From: SVQP01 sp045594705
GTDB lineage: Bacteria > Bacillota > Clostridia > Oscillospirales > CAG-272
Assembly: GCA_045594705.1 (NCBI GenBank)
Contig: JAZNZB010000033.1
Location: forward strand, 1-64,000
Direction of reading: 5' to 3'
Length of the DNA stretch: 64,000 nucleotides
The notes beneath the pieces are model-generated. The model worked only from the letters and a program-made list of their open reading frames with translations. It ran no database searches and was not told the origin of the DNA. Shown here one piece after another: positions 25,286 through 34,177 of the stretch. The position numbers and the translations under genes were made by a program. Position 1 is the first letter of the stretch, and each line of letters starts with the position of its first letter.

Positions 25286-28200
25286 TTACTCTTCCCCGTC
25301 GTAGTAATCGTCGCCTTCGGAATCGAAGCCGTCAAAGAGCAGCTCGTCGTCCTCAATAGCCTCGCCGTCCTCGTCCTCCAGCGTGAAGGCCTCGCGCAAA
25401 TCGCCCATCTGCAGCTGGTCGTCGCCAAGAGCCTCGTCAATGGCAGCACGGTCAGCCTTGTTGGTGAATGCGGGTCCGTCATCATCCTGGCACAGAGTGG
25501 ACAGCTGGATCTCCTCGCCGTTCTGGTCGAGCACGCGGATATCCAGAGCCAGAGCCTGCAGCTCCTTAACCAGCACCTTGAAGGATTCGGGAACACCCGG
25601 AGTGGGAATGTTCTGACCCTTGATGATTGCTTCGTAAGCCTTGCGGCGGCCTGCGATATCGTCCGACTTGACAGTCAGGATCTCCTGCAGGGTATATGCA
25701 GCACCGTATGCCTCCAGTGCCCAAACCTCCATCTCACCGAATCTCTGACCGCCGAACTGAGCCTTACCGCCCAAGGGCTGCTGAGTAACCAGCGAGTAAG
25801 GACCGTTGGAACGTGCGTGGATCTTATCGTCAACCAGGTGGTGCAGCTTGAGGTAATACATGATACCTACGGTTACGGGGTTATCAAAGGGCTCACCGGT
25901 TCTGCCGTCGTACAGAACGGTTTTGCCGTCGAACAGCTTGAGTCTCTTAGCGCGGCGCATCTGTTCAATATATTCGGGATCGCTTCTCTCTTCGGGAGTC
26001 AGCAATCTGTAATCCTTGGTGCCGTCGAGGTTGACGATCTCTTCAAAGAGCTCCTTGCCCTCGGGGTTCTCGCCCGCAAACAGGTCACGGGAAAGTCCTG
26101 CCATGCGCAGACATTCACTGATGTCGCGCTCGTTTGCACCGTCGAATACGGGGGTCATAATCTTCCAGCCCAGCTTCTTGGACGCAATACCCAAGTGAAC
26201 CTCAAGCACCTGACCGATGTTCATACGGGAAGGCACGCCCAGGGGGTTGAGCACGATATCCAGAGGAGTACCGTCGGGCAGGAAAGGCATATCCTCGGGA
26301 GGCAGAATGCGCGAAACGACACCCTTGTTACCGTGACGGCCTGCCATCTTGTCGCCCACAGAGATCTTTCTCTTCTGTGCGATATAAACCTTAACGACCT
26401 TGTTGACGCCTGCGGGCAGCTCGTCGCCCTGCTCGTGAGAGAAGACGCGAACGTCCACAACCACACCGCTCTCACCGTGAGGCAGACGCAGAGAGGTATC
26501 TCTGACTTCTCTTGCCTTCTCACCGAAGATGGCACGCAGCAGTCTTTCCTCTGCAGTCAGCTCGGTCTCGCCCTTGGGCGTGATCTTACCGACCAGAATG
26601 TCGCCTGCTCTGACCTCGGTACCCTTCTTGACAATACCCTCTGCGTTCAGATCCTTGAGTGCGTCGTCACCGACGTTGGGGATCTCGCGGGTGATCTCTT
26701 CCGGACCGAGCTTGGTATCTCTTGCCTCGTGGGAATACTCCTCGATGTGCAAGGAGGTATATACGTCATCACGTACCAGTCTTTCGTTAAGCAGAACTGC
26801 GTCCTCGTAGTTATAACCCTCCCAGGTCATAAAGCCGATCAGTGCGTTCTTACCCAGCGAGATCTCACCGTTGCAGGTCGCGGGACCGTCGGCGATGACC
26901 TGACCTGCCTCGATCAGCTGACCCTTGTTGACAAGAGGTCTCTGGTTAAAGCAAGTGCCCTGGTTGGTACGCTTGAACTTGGAAAGCGTGTAAACGTCCT
27001 TGATGCCCTCTTCGGTCACAATGACGATCTTATCGGCCTCAACGCGCTCAACGATACCTGCGTTCTTGGCCACGACAACGACACCGGAGTCAACCGCTGC
27101 CTTGTACTCCATACCGGTACCGACGATGGGGCTGTCGGTGACCATCAGCGGCACTGCCTGCTTCTGCATGTTGGAGCCCATGAGTGCACGGGAGTTGTCG
27201 TCGTTCTCCAAGAAGGGGATCATTGCGGTTGCAACGGACACCACCATCTTAGGAGAAACGTCCATATAGTCGATCTTGGAAACGTCAATTTCCAGAATCT
27301 CGGTCTTGTCACGTGCGGTGACCTTCTTATTGATAAAGTGGCTGTTTTCATCCAGCGGCTCGTTTGCCTGCGCGATGATGTAGTTATCCTCAACGTCCGC
27401 AGTCATGTATTCCACCTCGTCGGTGACGATGTGTTCTACCGAGCCATCCTCCTTCTGAAGGTGAACGACCTTGCGGTAAGGAGCCTCGATGAAGCCGTAG
27501 TTGCTGATACGTGCATAGGTGGTCAGATAGGAAATCAGACCGATGTTGGGACCTTCGGGGGTCTCGATGGGACACATACGACCGTAGTGGGTGTAGTGAA
27601 CGTCACGGACGTCGAAGGATGCGCGGTCACGGGAAAGACCGCCGGGACCCAGTGCGGAAAGACGGCGCTTGTGAGTCAGCTCAGCCAGGGGGTTATTCTG
27701 GTCCATGAACTGAGAAAGCTGAGAAGAGCCGAAGAATTCACGAATGACGGTTGCAACGGGACGGATATTGATCAGTGCCTGGGGAGTCAGCTTTTCGTTA
27801 TCCTGGGTGGTCATTCTCTCCTTGATGATCTTATCCATACGGGAGAAGCCGATGCGCAGCTGGTTCTGGAGCTGCTCACCTACGGAACGGATACGACGGT
27901 TGCCCAGATGGTCGATGTCGTCCACGGTGCCGATGTCGTTTGCCAGGGTCAGAATATAGTTAATGGAAGCAAAGATATCGTCCTTGGTGATGTGCTTGGG
28001 AGACAGCTCGGCAATTCTTTCCTTCGCCATTTCCTTGATCGCATCCACGTCACCTGCGCAAGCCTCTGCGATCTCAAGCAGAACAGGCGTGCATACCTTG
28101 CCGGTAATGCCGCAATCCTCAAGATCAAAGCCGAGTACACATGCGGGAGCAATGGTGTTGTTGGACAGGATCTTGATGACCTTGCCGTTATCCAGCTCCA

Positions 28201-29215
28201 CGAACGCCTCATTGACACCTGCGTTCTCTGCCTCAATTGCCATATCGCGGGTCAGTACTGCGCCCTTTTCAAACAGAACCTCACCGGTCAGGGGGCTGAT
28301 CAGGTCAGCTGCCAGCTTGCGGTTCTTGAGTCTGGAGTGCAGAGCTACCTTCTTATTATACTTGTAACGACCTACGGGAGCAATATCGTATCTCTTGGGG
28401 TCAAAGAAATAGTTATTGATCAGCTGCTGAGCAGACTCCACCAAAGGAGGCTCGCCGGGACGCAGCTTTTTGTAGATCTCCTTGAGTGCTTCCACGTAAG
28501 GCGTGGTATGGTTACGAACAGCCAGATCCTCGCTCTCGTCCTTTTCAAAGGTTGCAGCAAGTCTTTCGTCCTCGCCCAACAGCGCATAGATCTCCTCTCT
28601 GGATTCCACACCCAGAGCGCGGATGAACATGGTCATGGGGACCTTTCTGTTCTTATCGATTCTGACGTACATGACGCCGTTGGCATCGGTCTCATACTCC
28701 AGCCATGCGCCACGGTAAGGAATCACGGTAGCGGCGTAGGTGCGCTTACCGGTCTTATCAATATCAAAGGAGTAGTACATGCCGGGAGAACGGATGATCT
28801 GAGAAACGATAACACGCTCTGCACCGTTGATGACGAATGTACCGGTCTCGGTCATCAAGGGGAAGTCGCCCATATAAATATCGGTCTGCTTCACCTCGCC
28901 GGTCTGCTTGTTGGTCAGACGAACGTTGACCTTGAGCGGTGCGGCATAGTTTACGTCGCGCTCCTTGCATTCTTCCACGGGATACTTGGGCTTGGAATCC
29001 AGTGAGAAGGATACGAATTCAATGGAAAGGTTGCCGGAATAGTCGGTGATGGGGGATACGTCACGCAGCACCTCCATCAGACCCTCGTCCAAGAACCACT
29101 GGAACGATTTGGTCTGAATTTCGACCAGATTGGGGAGCTCGAGATTGAAGCGGGTGTTACGCGAGAAGGACTTTCTCACGTTCTGTCCGAGCTTTTGCTC
29201 TTTCAAATTGACCAT
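25286..29215 (-). CDS. rpoB: RNA polymerase beta subunit
   Basis: The product is 1309 residues from the ATG at 29215. TTG and GTG codons seven and four codons upstream are in frame, but they flank the GGAG ribosome binding site. The rifampicin region reads SQLSQFMDQNNPLAELTHKRRL followed by SALGPGGL, wild type at the common resistance positions. The C-terminus carries an unusually acidic tail ending in a run of Glu, Asp and Tyr. rplJ and rplL, which usually precede rpoB, are not upstream; rpsT is there, divergent. Confidence 0.99.
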   Translation of the reverse strand: MVNLKEQKLGQNVRKSFSRNTRFNLELPNLVEIQTKSFQWFLDEGLMEVLRDVSPITDYSGNLSIEFVSFSLDSKPKYPVEECKERDVNYAAPLKVNVRLTNKQTGEVKQTDIYMGDFPLMTETGTFVINGAERVIVSQIIRSPGMYYSFDIDKTGKRTYAATVIPYRGAWLEYETDANGVMYVRIDKNRKVPMTMFIRALGVESREEIYALLGEDERLAATFEKDESEDLAVRNHTTPYVEALKEIYKKLRPGEPPLVESAQQLINNYFFDPKRYDIAPVGRYKYNKKVALHSRLKNRKLAADLISPLTGEVLFEKGAVLTRDMAIEAENAGVNEAFVELDNGKVIKILSNNTIAPACVLGFDLEDCGITGKVCTPVLLEIAEACAGDVDAIKEMAKERIAELSPKHITKDDIFASINYILTLANDIGTVDDIDHLGNRRIRSVGEQLQNQLRIGFSRMDKIIKERMTTQDNEKLTPQALINIRPVATVIREFFGSSQLSQFMDQNNPLAELTHKRRLSALGPGGLSRDRASFDVRDVHYTHYGRMCPIETPEGPNIGLISYLTTYARISNYGFIEAPYRKVVHLQKEDGSVEHIVTDEVEYMTADVEDNYIIAQANEPLDENSHFINKKVTARDKTEILEIDVSKIDYMDVSPKMVVSVATAMIPFLENDDNSRALMGSNMQKQAVPLMVTDSPIVGTGMEYKAAVDSGVVVVAKNAGIVERVEADKIVIVTEEGIKDVYTLSKFKRTNQGTCFNQRPLVNKGQLIEAGQVIADGPATCNGEISLGKNALIGFMTWEGYNYEDAVLLNERLVRDDVYTSLHIEEYSHEARDTKLGPEEITREIPNVGDDALKDLNAEGIVKKGTEVRAGDILVGKITPKGETELTAEERLLRAIFGEKAREVRDTSLRLPHGESGVVVDVRVFSHEQGDELPAGVNKVVKVYIAQKRKISVGDKMAGRHGNKGVVSRILPPEDMPFLPDGTPLDIVLNPLGVPSRMNIGQVLEVHLGIASKKLGWKIMTPVFDGANERDISECLRMAGLSRDLFAGENPEGKELFEEIVNLDGTKDYRLLTPEERSDPEYIEQMRRAKRLKLFDGKTVLYDGRTGEPFDNPVTVGIMYYLKLHHLVDDKIHARSNGPYSLVTQQPLGGKAQFGGQRFGEMEVWALEAYGAAYTLQEILTVKSDDIAGRRKAYEAIIKGQNIPTPGVPESFKVLVKELQALALDIRVLDQNGEEIQLSTLCQDDDGPAFTNKADRAAIDEALGDDQLQMGDLREAFTLEDEDGEAIEDDELLFDGFDSEGDDYYDGEE

Positions 29216-29371
29216 GTAATTTTTCACTCCATTCAAAATAGTTGGTAGCCTTTGGGGGCTATCACGTCTTTTTCGTTATCTTTTTTGCATAAATCGCGCC
29301 AAAAATAACTGTGTATTTTGTCGCATTGGCAGTAAAACCCCATACTGCAAGCGATTATAATGCAGTTTAAT

Positions 29372-29400
29372 ATTATAGCAAAGGTTTTCTCCTTTGTCAA
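29372..29400 (-). promoter_or_regulatory. Consensus sigma-A promoter of rpoBC
   Basis: On the minus strand, TTGACA (29400-29395), 17 bases, then TATAAT (29377-29372), both perfect. The leader to the rpoB ATG is about 150 bases. Confidence 0.95.
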
Positions 29401-29526
29401 GTGTTTTTCGATATTTTTTTGGAAAATTTTCATATATATTTATATATCTGTAAGCCTGTGCAGAATTTGCACAAAACAATGCACGAATTCTGTCTAAATT
29501 TTAGCAAATTAATTTTCGAAAACCTC

Positions 29527-29555
29527 TTGCAATCGGAAAAGTTTTGTGATATGAT
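29527..29555 (+). promoter_or_regulatory. Sigma-A promoter of rpsT
   Basis: TTGCAA (29527-29532), 17 bases, then TATGAT (29550-29555). A leader of about 85 bases with a small GGTAC-type hairpin precedes the ribosome binding site. The 29237-29648 gap is thus a divergent promoter region. Confidence 0.85.
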
Positions 29556-29648
29556 ATTGGAGTATATGGGGTACCTTGCGAGTGCACCCTCTCAGGCACG
29601 AGAGCACGGAGCACCACATATTTAAAATTTATATGGAGGTATACGAAC

Positions 29649-29909
29649 TTGCCGAACATCAAGTCTGCAAAGAAGAGAGTAAAGGTTATCGAGACCAAGA
29701 CTCTGAAGAACAAGGCATTCCGCTCTGCTCTGAAGACCGACATCAAGAAGTACGAGGCTGCTCTTGCATCCGGTAACGTAGAGCTGGCACAGGCTACCTA
29801 CAAGGCAGCTGTTAAGAAGATCGACGTAGCAGCTTCCAAGGGCATCATTCACAAGAATGCAGCCGCTCACAAGAAGAGCCAGTTCACCAAGGCACTCAAC
29901 AATCTGTAA
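29649..29909 (+). CDS. rpsT: 30S ribosomal protein S20
   Basis: The product is 86 residues, the standard length, beginning PNIKSAKKRVKVIE after the initiator. The start codon is TTG at 29649, nine bases after a strong GGAGG. A TTG start could support the autogenous translational control known for S20 in other bacteria (inference). Confidence 0.97.
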   Translation: MPNIKSAKKRVKVIETKTLKNKAFRSALKTDIKKYEAALASGNVELAQATYKAAVKKIDVAASKGIIHKNAAAHKKSQFTKALNNL

Positions 29910-29945
29910 TGCACTTTCGGCCTAACCCACCGAAAAAGCACACAT

Positions 29946-29988
29946 AAATGACCGCGTACGGAAAAATCCGTGCGCGGTCATTTATTTT
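29946..29988 (+). terminator. Intrinsic terminator of rpsT
   Basis: AAATGACCGCG and CGCGGTCATTT frame an inner TACGGAAAAATCCGTG hairpin, followed by a T-rich TTTATTTT. The A/T-rich flanks make it potentially bidirectional. Confidence 0.88.
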
Positions 29989-29990
29989 GA

Positions 29991-30105
29991 GTTATTAGAT
30001 CGCTGTGCGATCGTTATGAGCTTACTTCGCAAGCGTTATTTTAGTTTGGCGCAGCCAATCATAACTTGCCCGCAGGGCAATCATAACTGCGTACAACAGT
30101 ACGCA
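29991..30105. repeat. Array of mini-hairpins separated by GTTAT/ATAAC spacers
   Basis: Unrelated short palindromes follow one another: GATCGC-TGT-GCGATC (29998-30012), a GCTT..AAGC stem (30019-30034), TTGGC-GCA-GCCAA (30046-30058), TTGCCC-GCA-GGGCAA (30066-30080) and TGCGTAC-AACA-GTACGCA (30088-30105). They are separated by GTTATGA, GTTATTTT and then the inverted spacer TCATAAC. The last units lie inside the 3' end of the minus-strand membrane protein gene and encode its C-terminal residues. Confidence 0.75.
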
Positions 30106-31147
30106 CCACAATCGCCGCGCACGGTCCAAGCACAAGCCCGATCGCGCCAAACAGGCGAAAGGAGACGTACATCGCGCCGAGTGTGACAAGCGGGTGCAGA
30201 CCAAGACTGTTCCCTATGATCTTGGGCTCGGCGATCTGCCGCACCAGCGTGATCACACCGAACAAAATCAAAAGTCCCGCACCCACGCGCACGTTTCCCG
30301 ACAAAAACGAGAAGATGCTCCAGGGCAAGAGCACCGCCCCCGATCCGAGCACGGGCAAGAGGTCGACCAGGGCGATCAGCATCGCAAGCAAAAACGAATA
30401 CCTGACACCGATCAGCAAAAAGCCGACCAACAGCTCTGCAAAGGTCAGGCAAAAGATCAACCCGTACGCGCGCAGATATCCGCGCAAAGCATCCGCAACC
30501 GAGCCAAGAATGCGCCGCACACGCTCCCGATGCCCATCGCCCGCGCATCCAAGCACCCACTTGTACATCCGCTCGCCATCCAAGGCAAGATAAAAGCAGG
30601 AAAACCCGAACACCAGCACAGAGAGAGCCATGGACGGCAGCCCCGTTGCCGCATCGACTGCCGCGCCCGTCAAGGCCTCGCCCAAGCGTGCAAGCAAAGA
30701 TTCGACCAGCGTTTGCGCAAGCTGATCAAGTCCGCCAAAGAGATCCGAGAACAGCGGCAGCTCCAAAATCTCCTGCAAAAACGCGGGCAGCACACTCCCC
30801 TGCCCTTTGGTGGCAAACAAGCCCGAGATCGCCCCTGCCAGTGAATTGGCATTTTGAGTCAGCCATGCGTAGAACGAATCCGCCTCTCGCCACAGGTAAT
30901 AGCCTCCGAGATATAATCCGCACCCCAGCACCAAAAGCAGCGCGACAAGCACTGCCACCGAGCAAATGCCCGGACGAATCGCGGTCAGTCCTGACAGCCG
31001 CTTTCCCCATGGGCGCACAAACAGCACCACCACGCATGCAAGCAAAAACGGTGCAAGAATGGGTACACCGTACCTGCCTGCAAGATAAACCAGCACAACT
31101 GTCGAAAGCACGCCCACCGCAACCGTCGCCCATTGTGTTCTCTGCAT
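30059..31147 (-). CDS. AI-2E family / YtvI-like membrane protein
   Basis: The product is 362 residues with about seven or eight hydrophobic segments. The C-terminal half carries the family signature around ALVDLLPVLGSGAVLLPW. The AI-2E family (PF01594) covers transporters of mixed or unknown substrate and the sporulation protein YtvI, and the sequence does not decide between them. The GGGGGAG ribosome binding site is four bases from the ATG. The last codons, encoding the SYDCPAGKL tail, are formed by the hairpin array, so the natural C-terminus was probably altered by that array. Confidence 0.85.
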   Translation of the reverse strand: MQRTQWATVAVGVLSTVVLVYLAGRYGVPILAPFLLACVVVLFVRPWGKRLSGLTAIRPGICSVAVLVALLLVLGCGLYLGGYYLWREADSFYAWLTQNANSLAGAISGLFATKGQGSVLPAFLQEILELPLFSDLFGGLDQLAQTLVESLLARLGEALTGAAVDAATGLPSMALSVLVFGFSCFYLALDGERMYKWVLGCAGDGHRERVRRILGSVADALRGYLRAYGLIFCLTFAELLVGFLLIGVRYSFLLAMLIALVDLLPVLGSGAVLLPWSIFSFLSGNVRVGAGLLILFGVITLVRQIAEPKIIGNSLGLHPLVTLGAMYVSFRLFGAIGLVLGPCAAIVVRTVVRSYDCPAGKL

Positions 31148-31170
31148 TGTTCTCCCCCCTATACCTTTAT

Positions 31171-31198
31171 ATTATATTATATGTGTCCAAAATGCAAA
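31171..31198 (-). promoter_or_regulatory. Possible promoter of the AI-2E/YtvI-like gene
   Basis: On the minus strand, TTTGCA (31198-31193), a 16-base spacer, then TATAAT (31176-31171). A second TATAAT overlaps at 31181-31176, so the exact -10 is uncertain. Confidence 0.5.
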
Positions 31199-31214
31199 TT
31201 CCTATTCCGCACTC

Positions 31215-31243
31215 TTGACAGAATCGCAAGTATCTGCTAAAAT
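31215..31243 (+). promoter_or_regulatory. Sigma-A promoter of the cyclophilin gene
   Basis: TTGACA (31215-31220), 17 bases, then TAAAAT (31238-31243). Confidence 0.88.
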
Positions 31244-31279
31244 ACTCCTGTTATATCATAATCAGAAAGGTAGAAAAAC

Positions 31280-32017
31280 ATGAGTAAAAAATACAGTCAC
31301 GCAAGTCATTCCCAATATCGCGTGCAACCCAAGAAGGATAACACCAACCTGATCATCACGCTGGTAACTGTGGGACTTTGTGTAGCAGTCATAGCAGCCA
31401 TTGCAATCGCAATCATGGTTGCTACGGGTGCCTTTACCCCCAAGGTAGAGGTCGACATGGCCGAGGTCAAGAGCGAGATCAACTCCTTCAAGGCAACCGA
31501 CTTTGCGGAAACCGCCGACGTGACCGAATACGTCAAGATCACGGTCAAGGACTACGGTGATATCGTGCTCCGTCTGCGTCCCGATATAGCTCCCAAGAGC
31601 GTGGAAAACTTCCAGAAGCTGGTCAAGGAAGGCCACTACTCGGACAAGATCTTCCACCGCGTCATTCAGAATTTCATGATCCAGGGCGGCGGCTTTGACA
31701 CTGCAGGCAAGCAGCATGAGGTTGCCTCGATCAAGGGTGAATTCTCTGCAAACGGCGTACAAAACAATCTGCTGCACGTGCGCGGTGTCATTTCCATGGC
31801 AAGAACCAACGTCATGGACAGCGCATCCAACCAGTTCTTTATTTGTGATGCAACCAAGCCTCACCTGGATGGCCAGTATGCCGCATTCGGCTACGTGCTT
31901 GCAGGCATGGACGTGGTTGACGCCATCGCAGCGGTCAAGACAAGCGGCGGCAATGAAAACAAGCCCCTGACCGACGTGGTCATCGAAAAGGCCGTTTTCG
32001 TAGATCCTTTGAAGTAA
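31280..32017 (+). CDS. Membrane-anchored cyclophilin-type peptidyl-prolyl isomerase
   Basis: The product is 245 residues: a short basic cytosolic N-terminus, one membrane segment (24-50, the IITLVTVGLCVAVIAAIAIA region), and an extracellular cyclophilin domain from about residue 82. The domain shows PKSVENFQKLV, FHRVIQNFMIQGG, the active-site Arg/Phe/Gln pattern, GVISMARTN and NQFFIC. The usual DVP..W variations and short loops match bacterial cyclophilins. It likely assists folding of exported proteins. AGAAAGG serves as ribosome binding site. It is a single-gene unit. Confidence 0.92.
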   Translation: MSKKYSHASHSQYRVQPKKDNTNLIITLVTVGLCVAVIAAIAIAIMVATGAFTPKVEVDMAEVKSEINSFKATDFAETADVTEYVKITVKDYGDIVLRLRPDIAPKSVENFQKLVKEGHYSDKIFHRVIQNFMIQGGGFDTAGKQHEVASIKGEFSANGVQNNLLHVRGVISMARTNVMDSASNQFFICDATKPHLDGQYAAFGYVLAGMDVVDAIAAVKTSGGNENKPLTDVVIEKAVFVDPLK

Positions 32018-32022
32018 AAATG

Positions 32023-32382
32023 AAAAGCAGCCCGATGGGGCTGCGGAATTAGCGAAGAAAACGAAAGCAGAGGTCTTTGATGAAGGCTTCTGCTTTCGTT
32101 TTTTATGATGCGCAACCCCGCCCGTGTCATCCTGAGCGGAGCAATTATTTCGCAGCGAGCTGCGAAATGTTGCGAAGTCGAAATATCTACGGGTGCAACG
32201 TACCCACCCTCGTAGATCCTCAAAACGCTATAAGCGTTTTGACTTTCAAAAATCAGCAAATTGTTGCAGATTTTTGAAAGTTCGACTCACAAACATCCTC
32301 ACAGGGATGTTTGTTCGCTCAGGATGACACGAGGGGAATTGCGCTTTTTCCGCTAATTCTTCAGCCCCATCGGGCTGCTTTT
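32023..32382. repeat. Nested composite palindrome between convergent genes
   Basis: Outer arms AAAAGCAGCCCGATGGGGCT (32023-32042) and AGCCCCATCGGGCTGCTTTT (32363-32382) are perfectly inverted, and the match continues into an AATTAGCG/CGCTAATT pair. Inner arms GTGTCATCCTGAGCG (32124-32138) and CGCTCAGGATGACAC (32316-32330) are also perfect. Between the inner arms sit at least four hairpins (TTCGCAGC-GA-GCTGCGAA, AAAACGCT-ATA-AGCGTTTT, a CTTTCAAAAATC stem, and AACATCC..GGATGTT). The TGTCATCCTGAGCG core resembles a dispersed repeat known in many bacterial genomes. There is no gene. Confidence 0.8.
32061..32104 (+). terminator. Intrinsic terminator of the cyclophilin gene
   Basis: ACGAAAGCAGA (32061-32071) pairs with TCTGCTTTCGT (32089-32099), followed by a T-run to 32104. 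It lies inside the composite palindrome. Confidence 0.85.
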
Positions 32383-34149
32383 TTACTTATTCCTCATCCT
32401 TTTGATCTTTTCCTCATCCGGTGTGACGTAAGCCGTCCAGTTGGTGTGGTAGATCACAAGACCCGGCTTGGCAGCAGGCGGCTTTTTGACGTGGCGCACC
32501 TGGATATAGTCCACCGCGATGTTCTCACCCGTTGCCTTGGAGTGAAAGGCCGCGATCTCGGCTGCATCGGTAAAGTCCTCTGCGGGCGGCTCTTCGCCGT
32601 CACACATCATAACCACGTGCGAGCCGGGCATGCCCTTGACGTGAAACCACCAGTCGTTTCTGTCGGCCACCTTGTGCGTAATATACTCGTTTTGCACGTT
32701 GTTCTTTCCGCACAGCACGCGATAGCCGTTGGTCGTGGTAAACTGCATGACCACGGGATTTTTATTCTTTTTGGGCGCGGCGTAGCCCTTCATGCGCGAG
32801 GCGTAACCAAATCGGTAAAGCTCCTCGCGGATCTCGTCCAGGTCCGACTGCGTTTCGGCACGCGTCAGCGCGTCAAACACGGTATACAGATACGCAAGCT
32901 CGTTCTCGCCAAGCGCAATCTGGCGCGTCAGCTCCACCTTTGCATTGCGCAGCTTGGTGTATTTTTTGAAGTACTTCTGTCCGTTTGCCACGGGAGTCAG
33001 ACGCTCGTCCAGCTCCACAATGCAAGTGCCGTACCTGCCGCTCTGCTCGTCCCACTCCTCGTAGTCCACAAGCTCGGCGCGCGTCATGCCCTTCTCCAGG
33101 CAATACAGATTGCCCATGATCAGATCGCCGTACTTCTTGTACTTTTCAGCCTGCTCGCACTCGGCAAGCTCTGCCCTTTGTGCCTCCAATTTTTTGGTAA
33201 TGCGGCTCTCCCCATGCGTCAGCAAGGAAAGCACGTCAGACGCTCTTTGCTTGATGCGGTTTTCACGGTCACGCGTGGCAAAGAACACGTCCAACAGCTT
33301 GCCCGCGCTCTCAAACTCCTCGCGCGGCATATCCGCACCGTAATGCGTCAGCGAAATAAACGCATATTCGACCGGCTTTGTGCCGTCGGTGACCAGCGTG
33401 GGACAATAATTCCCCGTGCGCACAGTCCCCATGATCGCATCAAAAGCGCGCCAAAGCTCGGCAGCCGTGCAGTACTTGATGGGGGTATCGGTAAAATGCG
33501 TAGCTCTGTACGCCATCTCTCTTGCAACCGCGGCCGAAATGCCCATGTATCGCTCCAAGATCCAGCGGTCGGTACGCTGCTCGGGATCGGCCTCGGCATA
33601 AGCCTTTGCAAAGCCCTCGGCCGTCTCGGCCACGGGATCGCACTTATTCTGTGCGGGCGGCAGCTCGTAGGTCATGCCCGGCAGCACCTGGCGCTTGCTT
33701 GACGTGGTGAAATCCACCGTCTTGAGCACGGCCAGGATCTTTTTATTTTCATCCGCAAAGATCAGATTGCTGTATTTGCCCATGATCTCGGCGATCAGAT
33801 AGCGCGTACAGGCAAAACCCATTTCATCACGGCCTTCAAATGACAACTCGCACACGCGCTCAAAGCCGATCTGTCTGACGCCTGCCAGCTTTGCACCCGA
33901 GAGATGCTTGCGAAGCAGCATACAGAACATGGGGGGCTGCTGCGGATTTTCCTTTTGCGATTCGGTAAAACCGATACGCGGATTGTTGGAGCCCGCGTTG
34001 ATCAATAGGCGTTTGCCGCCCTCGATGGTGCGCATTTGCAGCACAATCTCGTCGCGCTCGGGCTGCAATACACGCTCTATTCTGCCTCCCTGCCCGATCC
34101 GAGTAATCTCGTCCAGCACGCAGGCAAGCATACCAGCATCAAATGCCAT
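32383..34149 (-). CDS. rqcH: RqcH/NFACT family ribosome quality control protein
   Basis: Homologue of bacterial RqcH (Rqc2/NEMF), which binds stalled 50S subunits carrying peptidyl-tRNA and adds alanine tails. Older annotation calls it fibronectin-binding protein A. The product is 588 residues. The NFACT-N domain occupies the first 220 residues (SNNPRIGFTESQKENP, FCMLLRKHL), followed by helix-rich HhH and coiled-coil regions. A C-terminal NFACT-R domain shows DWWFHVKGMPGSHVVM and YHTNWTAYVTPDEEKI. It lies 28 bases behind the DUF4838 gene, possibly co-transcribed. Confidence 0.93.
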   Translation of the reverse strand: MAFDAGMLACVLDEITRIGQGGRIERVLQPERDEIVLQMRTIEGGKRLLINAGSNNPRIGFTESQKENPQQPPMFCMLLRKHLSGAKLAGVRQIGFERVCELSFEGRDEMGFACTRYLIAEIMGKYSNLIFADENKKILAVLKTVDFTTSSKRQVLPGMTYELPPAQNKCDPVAETAEGFAKAYAEADPEQRTDRWILERYMGISAAVAREMAYRATHFTDTPIKYCTAAELWRAFDAIMGTVRTGNYCPTLVTDGTKPVEYAFISLTHYGADMPREEFESAGKLLDVFFATRDRENRIKQRASDVLSLLTHGESRITKKLEAQRAELAECEQAEKYKKYGDLIMGNLYCLEKGMTRAELVDYEEWDEQSGRYGTCIVELDERLTPVANGQKYFKKYTKLRNAKVELTRQIALGENELAYLYTVFDALTRAETQSDLDEIREELYRFGYASRMKGYAAPKKNKNPVVMQFTTTNGYRVLCGKNNVQNEYITHKVADRNDWWFHVKGMPGSHVVMMCDGEEPPAEDFTDAAEIAAFHSKATGENIAVDYIQVRHVKKPPAAKPGLVIYHTNWTAYVTPDEEKIKRMRNK

Positions 34150-34177
34150 ATAAGGTTCCTTTCAATTGATTATATCA

